NCBI GenBank assembly: GCA_029215795.1
Contig: JARDYH010000006.1
Coordinates: forward strand, 28,225,501-28,289,500
DNA: 64,000 nt
Direction: 5' to 3'
Origin: Anniella stebbinsi
Taxonomy: Eukaryota; Chordata; Lepidosauria; Squamata; Anniellidae
A model generated the notes under the pieces. That model was not told the origin of the DNA. It did no database searches and was given only the letters and a program-made list of their open reading frames with translations. Shown here piece by piece: positions 9,592 to 20,245 of this stretch. Made by a program: the position numbers and the translations under genes. Each line of letters begins with the position of its first letter. Positions within the stretch are counted from its first letter, which is position 1.

Positions 9592-10917
9592 TAGGGGTGT
9601 GCACGGACCCCCCGGATCGGATCGGGACCCGGATCGGGACCTCCAATTTTGTCCCGGACCGGTTCGGACAAAATCGGAGGCCCCCCGGACCGGATCGAGT
9701 CCGATCCCGACCCAAAAATCGTACATTTTTGGATCGGCCGCCATTTTTTTCCCCATAGACTTGCATTGCAATGCAAGTCTATGAGGAAAAAATGGCGGCG
9801 GGTGGGTAAGGGGGGGCCTAACTCCCTCCCCCCCCCGGGGCCGTCCGCTGTGGACGGCCCCGGCAGGTAAACCCCCTCCCCCGCGCTCCCTACCCCCCCT
9901 GGGGCCACCTGCTTCCATCCGCTGGCGCCCGCGGGCGCCAGCGGATAGAAGCGGACGGCTCCGGGGGGGGGGGTAAGCCCCCTTCCCCGCCACTTACCTT
10001 CTCGGCACGTCCGGCGCCGGCGGCTACTACCAGCGGGCTCCGCGGCCTACTCTCAAGTAGCGCGCCGGGTGATGACATCACCCGGCGCGCCACCCTGGAG
10101 CAGGCCGCGGAGCCTGCTGGTAGTAGTAGGCGCCGGCGCCGGACGGGAGCCGCCGGGCCGGGCAGGTAAGGGCCCCCCTCCCCCCTCCCCCCTCCGCGCG
10201 CCCCCTCCTCCCCTCCACGCACCCCCTCCTTACCTTTCCGGCCCGGCGGCTCCCGTCCGGCGCCGGCGCCTACTACTTCCAGCAGGCTCCGCGGCCTGCT
10301 CTAGAGTAGCGCGCCGGGTGATGACATCACCCGGCGCGCCATCCTAGAGCAGGCCGCGGAGCCTGCTGGGAATAGTAGGCGCCGGCGCCGGACGGGAGCC
10401 GCCGGGCCGGAAAGGTAAGGGCCCCCCTCCCCCCTCCGCGCGCCCCCTCCTCCCCTCCACGCACCCCCTCCTTACCTTCCCGGCCCGGCGGCTCCCGTCC
10501 GGCGCCGGCGCCTACTACTACCAGCAGGCTCCGCGGCCTGCTCTAGAGTAGCGCGCCGGGTGATGACATCACCCGGCGCGCCACCCTAGAGCAGGCCGCG
10601 GAGCCTGCTAGTAGTAGTAGGCTCCGGCGCCGGACGGGAGCCACCGGGCCGAGAAGGTAAGTGCCCCCCTCCTCCCCCCCCCCCGCTGTCCACTTTCATC
10701 GGCGGGCGCCCGCTGGCGCCCGCCAATGGAAGCGGCGGTGGGCGCCAGTGGGCGCCCGCCGATCCGCCGATCCGCCGAACCGGTTCGGAGCTTTTTCGGA
10801 CCGGTTCGGATTGGATCGGCCGATCCAGCTGCGGGATCGGAAATCGGATAATTTATCCGATTTCCCACTGGACCGGACTCGGATCGTGGATCGGGTCCGA
10901 TCCAGTGCACATCCCTA
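9592..10917. mobile_element. GC-rich hAT-type foldback element 2 (three hairpin units)
   Basis: Nearly identical to element 1 at both ends and in the first hairpin, but 1326 bp long, lacking one hairpin unit (centres at about 10075, 10324 and 10566). Its own perfect 8-bp duplication GTTTCTAA (9584-9591 and 10918-10925) shows an independent insertion, not a tandem duplication of element 1. Only 182 bp separate the two elements. Non-autonomous; no transposase. Confidence 0.92.
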
Positions 10918-10976
10918 GTTTCTAATTCTAATTGTAGGCCTTTTGCACTTGGCTCTTGTTGGTGGAATTCTAGTAA

Positions 10977-11029
10977 GATGATGATGATGACGATGATGAT
11001 TGATGATGATGATGATGATGATGATGATC
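10977..11029. repeat. (GAT)n microsatellite
   Basis: Interrupted GAT/ATG repeat, with one ATGACG change and one TTGATG slip. It lies about 60 bp beyond GC-rich element 2. Confidence 0.95.
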
Positions 11030-11114
11030 AAATAAGTCTCAAGTCTGCCCACTGCTGTTCTAAAACAACAAAGTCCGGAAGGACCTTCAGAAACCAGATG
11101 TGTGATCTGAGTAG

Positions 11115-11322
11115 CAGTGGAGGCTGATAGCTCTGATGTCCGTGGGGCAGTGAATCTGCTCTGAGTCTCAGTCAGGAGCTATCCAAGGTGTGAGGTCCTT
11201 AGGAACTATCTGAGCTGCATGATTTCACACTTGGATAGCTCCTTTAGAGTTCTGACTGGTTCTGACTGAAATCCAGAGTGGAGTCACTACTCCACTGACA
11301 TTGGAGCCACCAGTCTCCATTG
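11115..11322. mobile_element. hAT MITE with CAGTGGAGGCTG ends, copy 1
   Basis: Left end CAGTGGAGGCTGATAGC; right end in reverse complement CAATGGAGACTGGTGGC. It is bounded by a perfect 8-bp duplication CTGAGTAG (11107-11114 and 11323-11330). Inner arms contain AGGAGCTATCCAAGGTGTGA and its mirror TCACACTTGGATAGCTCC. Non-coding, 208 bp; a second copy is at 15798-16008. Confidence 0.85.
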
Positions 11323-11330
11323 CTGAGTAG

Positions 11331-13050
11331 GATTCTCAGTAGAGGAGCTTCATTGCCATCTATGGCTGCTTTCTCACGACCATGGCTACAGGAGCAGAAT
11401 AAACAAAGATATGCCAAGCGCTTTTTGACAGATTCTCTCCCACCACCACTACCACATTCTCCAAAACAGCTCTCCATGGCTGAGACTTGGGTAAATTGGT
11501 CTACTAAGATGAAACTTGTTGATATTTTGTTTGATTGTTCATTTGTTTTTAGTGCAGAGCACTGACATTCTGCATGCACACTCATGGTGGGAGTCTCCCT
11601 GCCCTGTCCCACCCATTCCTGACAGCCATAGAGCAGAGCATAGAGAAGAGCTGGCCCAAGTGCCTATGACACTGCAAGTACTTGGGGGCTCAGTACTTTA
11701 GGCTGGGTCTGAGGCTGGGACCCAGCCTAATGTGCTGTCATGGGCTGTATAGATTCAGGGTAAAAGCCCCCTTTAGGCCCAGCAGAGAATAAGAGTGTGC
11801 AACACTGGCTGCTGCAGTTGACCGCTAGTATGAAGTCCCTGGATTGGTCAAACCTGGTATAAATACAAAAGGCCTTTCTGTCTTTGCCTGCTCACAGAGC
11901 AGGGCTTTCTGCTTGTGACATGCCAGCAAAACCACTGGCAGGGAACGTGGGCAGGATTACACACCCTCCAGGTATAGATCATGATATGGCCACTCACAGC
12001 CCAGGCTTGGCTCTGACTTGATCCTATCTCCACATTTTACAGTGGGGTGGAAAGGACTAGTCTCCAGTAGGTGATCATATTTGGCATCATCACAGTGGCA
12101 AACATAACCTGCGCTCAACTCCAGCGCTGAGTACAAAGAGTTCCATCTTGCTAATAGCCACTATTGGAAGACTTCCTCCAAATAACTGAAGTCTCATGAA
12201 AGACACACCTGGGCATCTGATCAGGCCAGGGACAGTTTTGGCTCAGACTTCAATGAGGACTCCATCTTGCCAAAAGTGATGGAACTAATTAGGGAAGAAA
12301 GAGGTGCTTTGCAGTTTATTCAGTGACTCACTGTTTTTTCAGTTTCTCTTGATGTGACAATCCCACCTTTCTGAATGGTGCTTCTGTTGCACTTAATTGG
12401 CAATAACTTTACTTGAGAACATGGCAGCATTGAATTGGCAGAAGAGGTTCTGACTGGCTAATGTTACATACATACATACACAAATACACACACAAACACA
12501 GCCCTCCTTAAAATGTATCACGATAATGTTGCTTATAAGCAAAATTATAGACATGCCTAACCCAATCCGATTCTATTTAAAACTCAATCCCATTGATTCA
12601 GCCACATTTTATCCAAGTGTTTCACTTGAGTTGGGTCAGGATGACCCTTTCTATGCTTTGTTTGTGTGGGTGTTTCTGCTTACAGGAGTATGAAATAAAT
12701 GCCATAGATGCATTTGTATAAATAGTATATCCCTTTGACTTTAACTGATGTATTTCAGTCAAACTGGAAAAGGGCTGTGGACAAAAAACTGTAATTTGGG
12801 TTTCTCGTGAAAGGCCATCCTGGCCCTGGGCCATACAAAAGCCAAAGGGGACATATGCCAGTGCATCAGGGACAACAAGCTACAAGATCATATAAGAGCA
12901 GCTACCCCACTCCCAAATTAAGAGATAGGGGGTGGGCATTTGTACCTGCAATTTATTTGATTATTTTAACAATCCCAAAATATAGGAAAGCGTTTATGCT
13001 AGCCATGTTTAATGCTCCTCCACACAAAAGAATTCCTTCCCTTATAGAAG
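11331..13050. other. Mostly unique DNA, no gene recognised
   Basis: No repeat family or coding region was recognised. A short low-complexity CATA/CACA tract lies at about 12467-12500. Open frames near 11320-11565 and 12807-13055 have no family motifs. Confidence 0.4.
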
Positions 13051-13056
13051 CTTAGG

Positions 13057-13185
13057 TAGGATCTACACTACTGCTTTAAAATGGTTTATAACAGTAGTGA
13101 CAACTGTTGGGGCCCAGGACACACTCCATATACAGTTTTCAAACCGTTTTCAAAGTGTCATGTCCTGCTTGGTGTAAATCTGGTA
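13057..13185. mobile_element. MITE of the ATCTACAC family, long form
   Basis: Left end GGATCTACACTACTGC, right end GCTTGGTGTAAATCTGG, interior GTGACAACTGTTGGGGCC and GTTTTCAAACCG. In reverse it matches 48426-48550 and 49795-49917. Arms are asymmetric compared with the pure palindromes at 16445 and 48746. The target duplication is not clear here. Confidence 0.65.
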
Positions 13186-13429
13186 TGTTGTGGAGACTGC
13201 TAGGCTATAAGCCACCTCACTGATGGGCTGCATTTCTCTGAGAAGCATTTGAACATGTGAACTCTCTCACCGTCAGTCTGAAGTGGTACAGCCCAGAGGA
13301 GTATGTTTGACACCTCAGAGGGAACTAGGCCTTAGTTCTGAGAATCAATTGCTGGTTTGTGCCCTTCATGTTCAAGAAAGCAGACTTCCCAGTAAATTAC
13401 TTATTTTATAACTGAGCTACAGTTATCCA

Positions 13430-13740
13430 CATGCTGGTTACACTCCCTTTCCTTTGGATTACTGCAGTGTGTTATACACAGGTCTCCCTTTGAAAACTGT
13501 CTGGAAACTTGAGCTGGTCCAAAATAGGGCAGAGAGATTTTTAGTAGGGACTAGTCTACGTGGACATTTTACACCAGTGCTTTGTTATCTGCACTAGTTT
13601 CCAGTCCATTTCTGGGCCAAATTAAAAGTGCTCGTATTAACTTGTAAAGCCTAAACAACTTAAGGTCACATTACCTCAAGAATCATCTCCCATATATACC
13701 TGCCAGGACCCTAAAATCCAAGTCCTGAATGGCAATTTGA
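13430..13740 (+). mobile_element. L2-like LINE C-terminal coding fragment
   Basis: The segment reads like the end of a non-LTR retrotransposon ORF2: TTGGATTACTGCAGTGTG corresponds to the LDYCN-type box, followed by a diverged QNRAARF-like region and CCAGTCCATTTCTGGGCC, comparable to 43130-43330. Stops and frameshifts are frequent, so it is a dead copy. Confidence 0.55.
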
Positions 13741-13786
13741 ACCTTGATCTCTCAGTGTCTTAAAGGTAGTGATGGCGTATGTAGGT

Positions 13787-14103
13787 CAGGGGTACACAAC
13801 CTCAGGCCTGGGGGGAAAATCTGGACCTCTGTGGGTCCCCAAAAGGGCATGCCCCCTTTCTCTGGCACCACCCCTTCCCCCCCCCCCAACACAGGTCACT
13901 TCCTAGATTCCCAACTATTATGCAGTTTTTCTCCTAAGGCTTAATTACCAGCAGTAAGAACTTTAAACTAAAATATGTTGGTATTTTTGGTTTTGTGGCC
14001 CTGCCATTTTGTCTTTGGCCCTGCCCACCACTGGAATGTGGCCCCCAAGAACTTCTCCAAAATGAAATTTGGGCCTTGGGCTCAAAGAGGTTCAGCACTC
14101 CTG
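13787..14103. mobile_element. hAT non-autonomous element with CAGGGG...CTCCTG ends
   Basis: It starts CAGGGGTACACAACCTCAGG and ends GGTTCAGCACTCCTG. Flanking octamers ATGTAGGT (13779-13786) and ATATAGGT (14104-14111) agree at 7 of 8 positions. The interior, GTGGCCCTGCCATTTTG and CCCACCACTGGAATGTGGCC, is shared with 37613-38000. This is the structure of Charlie-like hAT MITEs. Non-coding, 317 bp. Confidence 0.75.
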
Positions 14104-14114
14104 ATATAGGTAGA

Positions 14115-14305
14115 GGCAGAACTGTAGCTCAGTGGTAGAGCCCATGAATTGCATGCAATTCAGTCTCTGGTACGGTACTTCCAGGTAGAGCAGGAAAAGA
14201 GCTCTGCCTGAAACTTTGGAGAGCTGCTGCCAGTCAGTGAAGGCAATACTGAACTAGATAGACCAACAGTCTTGCCTTGTATAAGGCATCTTCCTGTGCT
14301 CTTTC
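14115..14305 (+). mobile_element. tRNA-derived SINE
   Basis: The head holds AACTGTAGCTCAGTGGTAGA (A box), but the B box is eroded to TTCAGTCTCTGG. The body contains GAGCTGCTGCCAGTCAGTGA, AATACTGAACTAGATAGACC and the tail AAGGCATCTTCCTGTGCTC. Same family as 1378-1557 and 44036-44670. It starts only a few bases after the hAT duplication at 14104-14111. Confidence 0.8.
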
Positions 14306-14309
14306 AGAT

Positions 14310-15790
14310 CACAATTGTGTTACATACAAAACTATTTCAAAATGTTTAGCGCTCTCCAAAGAAAGCCATTGATTCCAGGATGAGCTGTTTGCTAGTGCAT
14401 TAGTAAACTAATGCACAGTAACAGAAGTCATGACTCTTTATCCCAATGCCATTGTTCCATTTCTCAGGCTATTTTTAGCAAGCTGAAGTCTGGTCCTCAA
14501 TATTGTGGATTTTGTGGGCAGCATCCAAACGGGGCAGCATCCAAATGTGACAAATGACCACACTGCTGAAATACAATTATTTTACGGGTAACATCGTTTT
14601 TCTAGGAAACGTGGGTTGGAAAGAAATAGCTTGGGTTGTTTTCCCCATTTTTTTTATTACAGTACAGCAATAAAGAAAAAGTGTAGAACACAGCATGGCC
14701 AAAAGCAGCAGCATCCCATATATGATGAGTATAATCCTTGTTGCATTTCTTAGCCAATGTACATCCCAATATTCTCTTTACTTTATTGGCTGACACAGGG
14801 CATTGAACAGACTTTGTTTCATTCACAGTGAGCCTGAACTCCCTTACTGTGTAATCATAGCTCATTAAGAATCCGTTCATGTATCTAAGGGCTATTTCCT
14901 TCCACACACAACAGTGCATTTGTCAACAATGAGTCTAACGTGCCTTTCTGGTGCCAATTCTTCCAAATGTGTTAGATGTGTGGCAGTTATGTCAAAGCGA
15001 AGGTTGTTTTGCCTACATCTACTGAGGACCAGGACAACCTGCTTGCCAAATATCCCAGTTTGAACAGGAGACATCATCATTTTAAGATCCCCTCCCATTT
15101 TGGAATCTAATCTCCCAGCTCATTTAGTCCTCATTTAAGAAAGCACTTCCATCAGTAATCAGAGCCAAACTACATATTATGCTAATCACATAGCATGTAA
15201 CTGAGGGTTAGCTTTTACTTTACTGAAGTGCAAGTGTGCATAGCCCCAATTCACATCATGACCACCCTGCAGTGGGCAGGGAGGATTTAATCTCCCCCGC
15301 CCCATTTTTTGCCAATTGCCTCTCCATATGTGGGAAAGGGTTAAAATACAGAAATACCCTTCATTTTTCTTTTTTAACCCCCTGCAGGGAAATTTAATCC
15401 CTCCCTCCTGATGCATGGTGCTCCTGATCTGAAATCAGGGCTGTGCACACTTAAACTAGAGTAAAGTAAAAGCTAACCTTCAGCTACATGCTGTATGATT
15501 AGCGTAACACATGGTTTTTATCTTATGTTATTCAAGACTAAAAAAGGACTACAGACAATAATCTAACCAAGAATTGGTCAAACATTTTTCAAACACAGCC
15601 TCAAACCATATGGATTACAAATGTGCTAATGATGAGGATGGTGGTGGTGGGTGCAGATCCAGGATCTAGTTGCTGTGGATGGAAGGACTAGGCTCACTGA
15701 AGTTGCCTCGGCCTGACTTTTGGGGACCCAGCCACCCACCCACCACAGCTGCTCCCATTCAGCAGGGTCCTCCAACCACTTGTGTAGCAT
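14310..15790. other. Unique DNA, no gene recognised
   Basis: No repeat family is evident except a loose inverted similarity between 15180-15240 (GTAACTGAGGGTTAGCTTTT) and 15460-15510 (AAAGCTAACCTTCAGC), which suggests an old foldback of about 330 bp. Open frames show no known domains. Confidence 0.4.
15180..15512. repeat. Old foldback element, unclassified
   Basis: The left arm with TGCTAATCACATAGCATGTA and GGTTAGCTTTTACTTTACT is mirrored by AGTAAAGTAAAAGCTAACC and TACATGCTGTATGATTAGCG at the right, spanning about 330 bp. No clear duplication was found. The interior is GC-richer (GGAGGATTTAATCTCCC). Non-coding MITE-like structure. Confidence 0.6.
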
Positions 15791-15797
15791 TTTCAAG

Positions 15798-16008
15798 CAG
15801 CAGAGGCCCAATTATGGTGGGGCTGCGATTCTATTCTGGGTTTTAGTCAGAACCAGACAGAACTCTAAAGGAGCTATTGAAGGTGCTGAACCTATTTGGG
15901 GGTGGGGTTTAGCACCTTGGATAGCCTTCTTTAGCATTCCGGCTGGTTCTGATTAAAACCCAGAATGGAATCATAGCCCACCAAAATTGGAGCCACCAGC
16001 CTCCACTG
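15798..16008. mobile_element. hAT MITE with CAGTGGAGGCTG ends, copy 2
   Basis: The right end in reverse complement is CAGTGGAGGCTGGTGGC; the left end is CAGCAGAGGCCCAATTATGG. Arms share TTCTGGGTTTTAGTCAGAAC and its mirror. Octamers TTTTCAAG (15790-15797) and CTTTCAAG (16009-16016) match at 7 of 8 bases. Same family as 11115-11322. Confidence 0.8.
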
Positions 16009-16440
16009 CTTTCAAGAGATTGAAAGGACTGCCATGAGAAGAAGGGGATAGGTGTGTCCATTTCTGTTAGGCCAGTTCCTCCTAAATATGGAACCAACAT
16101 CAATTAATTAATCCATAATAACTTAAAAGTAGCAGAGGTTCTTGGAAGCGAAATATTGCAAAATACCAACAGACTTGTATAATCAGAAAGGCCATATGAG
16201 CAATTTGCATGATCAGATCATCAAGCATATGTGTGCTTTTAGTACTTGACAGCTAAATGGGCAACGTAATGTAGTTGTCTCACAAAAGAGCTCAGGTTGA
16301 GGTTGAAACTGTGAATAGGGAATGAGGACTCAGATGTAGCGAAAAGTCCCTCCGTTTGTACCAGAGGAATGATACATATGAGCATCCTTCAGCATGTGCA
16401 AAGATGCACTTCCTCCCAACATTTCCTGCAATTGGCACAG
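16009..16440. other. Unique DNA, no feature seen
   Basis: No repeat or coding signal was recognised between the two MITEs. Confidence 0.4.
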
Positions 16441-16444
16441 TTTT

Positions 16445-16539
16445 AGCCTATCTACACTACTGCTTTAAAACAGTTTATAACAGTTTTAAACCGGTTAAAA
16501 CTGTTATAAACTGTTTTAAAGCAGTAGTGTAGATAGGCT
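16445..16539. mobile_element. ATCTACAC-family MITE, pure palindrome form
   Basis: A near-perfect palindrome of 95 bp: AGCCTATCTACACTACTGC and TTTAAAACAG at the left are mirrored by CTGTTTTAAAGCAGTAGTG and TAGATAGGCT at the right, centred on AACCGGTT. Sister copies at 44182-44269 and 48746-48822 have 3-bp duplications. This one has no clear duplication. Confidence 0.85.
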
Positions 16540-16540
16540 C

Positions 16541-17480
16541 CAACTGTCACAACCAAGTTGTGATGATGCTAGCAGAGTTTGCACAAGCTCTATTACATGT
16601 GGAAGAGCATTTTCAGGCGTGGCTTCAGTTCTCATGCCACCTTATGCAGGGAGAATAAAACGCCACACGAATAGAACCTTGATACAACTGGATGTATAAT
16701 GTCTTCAAGTTTGCTTTTTTGTGAAATTCTTGATTTTATTGATGACCAGAAGTGCACATGTGTTCCAGCAGAACTCTGTCATTATTATTTTTTTGCAGTG
16801 TTTTATCAGTGCAGATAGGTAATATAGAAGGCAGACAACAGGGCCCAAAGACACAGATGAACTGGATGGACTGAAGGGGGCAGAAACTGTGCACACATGG
16901 TATTATGTGCACAATTTGGAAATAAAAAACAGAACAATGGAGAATTCCTAATCCATCAATTCTGCTTGAGAAATGAGGCCACGTAATGCAGAACTCCAAA
17001 GTCGAGGAAGAAATTCAAATGAGGAGAATGTCAGGAGCATTTCTAGAGGAAGAAACCCCCTAAGTCCATTGATTTCAATAGCTTACCGCACTCCCTTTTC
17101 AGAGAGTTTTGGGGAGTGCAAAAGTGGGTGGAGGATTTGTGGGGCAAGAACACTTCCCAATGTACATTCAGGTGATAGTCCCTGTAGTCCCTCATCCCAC
17201 CAGAATGAACTCATCACAGCTCAAATCAGCTTCTACTTTTTAAAGACTTTCTGTTTTTAAAAAATCAGACTTCCTAATGTCTGAATGGCAGTATAACAAT
17301 ATCACATTACTTTAAATTTAAAAACTGGTATCAAAACTACAGCCAATCAAGGCAGCAAACCAACATGAACAGACAAACCTTTGGAGAGGAGTTCATTATT
17401 TTTTAGGCCCATAAGAATTCCTTTCTTATGTGAGGAATGTTTGCCCCTGAATAGAATTTTGTTCAGCCCTAAGTACTCAT
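16541..17480. other. Unique DNA, no gene recognised
   Basis: No named repeat is evident. The 95-codon open frame at 16973-17260 is low in complexity and shows no family motif; I do not consider it a gene. Confidence 0.35.
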
Positions 17481-17481
17481 A

Positions 17482-17605
17482 AGCCAGCTTTCCACAACAT
17501 GATGCCCTCCAGGTGTGTCGCATTACCACCCCATCACCCCCATGACCAAGGATAATGGGGGTTGTGGTCCAACACTTCTGGAAGACAGCTGGTTATAAAA
17601 AGCTG
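17482..17605. repeat. Small foldback repeat (CCTCCAGGTGTG family)
   Basis: GCCCTCCAGGTGTGTCGCA at the left is loosely mirrored by GGGGGTTGTGGTCCAACACT and TCTGGAAGACAGC at the right. It is a palindromic repeat found repeatedly here (18028, 50737, 60562, 61735). Confidence 0.5.
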
Positions 17606-18027
17606 CTGTAATCTAACAAGCCTTTTCCTGAAAGTGGCTTAATTGGCCACTAGGGGTCAGTTTTGCTATTCCTTCCTCAGTGGAACGCACTCAAAAGTAT
17701 CTCAACAATTTTGGAAAGCCAATATCTCTCTTTATTTGTTTTGAAGCTGTGAGAGACTAAAGGCTTCTGTCAGGACTCGATTAAATAAATAATGCATATT
17801 TGGGGACTATATAGCTCCAGAGCATCTCATATCTCTTTACAAGCATTGCAAATACATGTCCAACGTTAAGATGTTTGAATTACTATACGCCATTCTTTAT
17901 AGAAAGGAAATACAGAATAATTTGTAATAATAAAAGCCAGTAGGATTCAGTAGGAAGAATGCCTGACCTGGATCAGGGGGCCTTGGGTCAGTCCATAGGC
18001 TTCTTGGGTGGCTTTGGCTGAGGTGCT

Positions 18028-18205
18028 AAATATAGTGCCCTCCAGATGTGTTGGACGGCCTGGAAAGCTTTGGCTTTTGGGCAGTATAGCAATGTAATAA
18101 ATGAACATGAAATGAAATGACTGCAACTCCTGTCATTCCCAGCCAATAGCCATGCTAGCTGAGAATTATGGGAGTTGCACCAGGTTGGTGAAGGCTGGTC
18201 TAAAA
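18028..18205. repeat. Small foldback repeat interrupted by LINE-end sequence
   Basis: Arms GTGCCCTCCAGATGTGTTGG and GGGAGTTGCACCAGG with CTGCAACTCCTGTCATTCCC belong to the same foldback family as 17482. Between them lies GGGCAGTATAGCAATGTAAT and AAATGAACATG, resembling an L2-like LINE 3' terminus, so the LINE end may have inserted here. Confidence 0.5.
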
Positions 18206-18750
18206 GATGGTTCCTAGAAAGTCAACTATACTACATGCTGTTGATGGAGTGGAGTGTGGGGCAGGGGAACAGGTTGGCAATCCAGACTGAATGCCAGCAA
18301 GATAGCTGCAAATGCTTTCGCAAAACATAATTGTTGTCTACTCTAATGCTATTCCAAGACACCATAGGGCTGAACCGTGAGAACAGAAGCAGCCACTGGA
18401 CAATTCAGATGATCCAATCTCTGTTCAACACCAGGGATACTGGTATTGGAACTGAGGTCACATCAATCAGGCTTGAAAGGGGATGTGGGCCGTGCATGTC
18501 CAGGTCTTCTCATTCAGCATGATATTGATCTGGAAAAGCAGTTGAGCAGGTGGCTATAAAGAAGCAAGGCTTCCCTGTCTCTCAAAATATATTGGGCCCA
18601 CGATAACATTTTATTGCTTGAGAATAGGGTCTCTGGAATTGACTGTACAGCGGTTATGGAGAAAAGAGAATGGTATGGTTGTCTGGCTTCACATGGCATT
18701 TTCTCTGACACATTTTAAACAAATGTGACCACTGTGTTAAACAAGGATAA
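18206..18750. other. Unique DNA, no gene recognised
   Basis: No transposon or coding signature was recognised. Confidence 0.35.
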
Positions 18751-18754
18751 AATA

Positions 18755-19108
18755 TGAATACTGTTATTATGGTCTGTCAGTTTGTCTTTAGTAGTCTAGG
18801 ATCCAGTCTTCTTCAGAAGAGGAGATAGTGTTATGTGGTTGGGATCAGTCTAAATTATCTCTAGGAGTCCCTTACTCAGTGCTTCTGAACACAGAAAGAT
18901 TGAGGATTTTCCCCAACTCTGTAACTCTTGAAGTTACTAGGCCTGTTAAAATAGATTTTAAAACATAAGCAAGAAAACAATGAATACCCCTTTAACTTGT
19001 TAAACCAATGAAAACATGCCATACAAGAAGTCTTCAGATATGAATGGTTTATAAAGAAAAGTAAATGCAAAAGGATATCAGATACAGAAGTGAAATGTGA
19101 AACATGCA
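18755..19108 (+). repeat. Unclassified repeat family X, right part (copy 1)
   Basis: It matches 63485-63850 over about 350 bp with only scattered differences: TTTGTCTTTAGTAGTCT, GGGATCAGTCTAAATTATCT, GATTGAGGATTTTCCCCAAC, TTAAACCAATGAAAACATGCC. The left part of the family occurs at 26170 and 63115. Length and mosaic copies would suit a solo LTR or a decayed DNA transposon, but no terminal motif decides it. Confidence 0.75.
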
Positions 19109-19613
19109 ATGATTAGAAAAAAACATATAAGTGGATACTATGCAAAATGCCACTACTGTTTAATTGTTGACAAAACAATGCGAGTAGGCCCAGAAGCACT
19201 TTGAAAGGTTTCTAAGTTGTACTTAAACTTCCACCTGTCCAAACTAGTTAAATGAAGTGAGCTGCTTCTCAAACTTCAGGCAGCAAAACTCTCTGCCCTC
19301 AAGGAAAGACCAGCCTGCTTTTGGACCAAAGTTTCACTCCCATTTCTTCTAAGCCCTCTGTTCCCAGCACTTGAAACCAAAAAGGGACCTTAGTAACACA
19401 AATCCTTACGGGGAAAGGGGGGAGCAGATGAACTTGAACAGGTGGGAGCACACACCAGTAAACAGTCATAGGGTCTTGTCATGCTGAGGGGATTGCTTGT
19501 CCGCGTACACACACAGAGGTCCCAGAAATCCACTGCTACTGCTGCTTTTACTTCAGATGGCAGTTATCCCCTTCCCCTCCTGCCACCATCAACATTTCGA
19601 GTGCCGCGTTATG

Positions 19614-19933
19614 TAGGGTGACCATATGGAAAGGAGGACAGGGCTCCTGTATCTTTAACAGTTGCATAGAAAAGGGAATTTCAGCCAGCGTCATTTGTAT
19701 GCAATTCGTACCTGGTGAAATCCCCTCTTCATCACAACAATTAAAGTTGCAGGCACTATACTAGAGTGACCAGATACAAAATAAGGCAGGGGCCCTAGAG
19801 ATTTAACTGTTATAATGAAGAGGGAATTTCACCAGGTACGAATTGCATACAAATGACGCCTGCTGAAATTTCTTTTTCTCTACAACTGTTAAAGTTACAT
19901 GAGCCCTGTCTTCCTTTTCATATGGTCAGCCTA
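19614..19933. mobile_element. TGACCATATG-type hAT foldback, copy a
   Basis: Ends TAGGGTGACCATATGGAAAG and, in reverse complement, TAGGCTGACCATATGAAAAG; 320 bp. Octamers GCGTTATG (19606-19613) and GTGTTATG (19934-19941) agree at 7 of 8 bases. Inner arms CAGCGTCATTTGTATGCAAT and ATTGCATACAAATGACGCC mirror each other. A third TIR-like copy, TAGAGTGACCAGATAC, lies in the centre. Confidence 0.85.
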
Positions 19934-19959
19934 GTGTTATGAACTTCCATAGCCTTTTA

Positions 19960-20245
19960 GTAGCAAATTAAAAATATTTTAAAAATAAGTAAATGGAATT
20001 TTAAAAAATCCATTCCACCAAGTGCAGTAGAAAGAGAATAAGAAAATATCAATCACTAAAATAGGGCTCCTAGTGTCTTTATAGGAGATGGGCACAAAAC
20101 AGTTGCCAACACATTTGCAGAAATACTTTTGCATGACTGAGTTTTTTTCTGCCTCAATCTTTAACCAATTGTTCTGACATTTTCTGGTTACATAAAATAG
20201 CCATTTCTTTCTGGCATGTGCAATTTTCAGGAACATTGATGAAAC
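19960..20245 (+). repeat. Repeat family Y, left part, split by hAT element 3
   Basis: It aligns with 31230-31520: GGAATTTTAA, AGATGGGCACAAAACAGTTG against AGGTGGGCACAAATGGTTG, TGCCTCAATCTTTAACCAAT against CTCAATCTTTCACCAAC, and CAATTTTCAGGAACATTGAT against AATTTCAGGAAGACTGGT. The family continues after element 3 at 21079. Confidence 0.7.
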
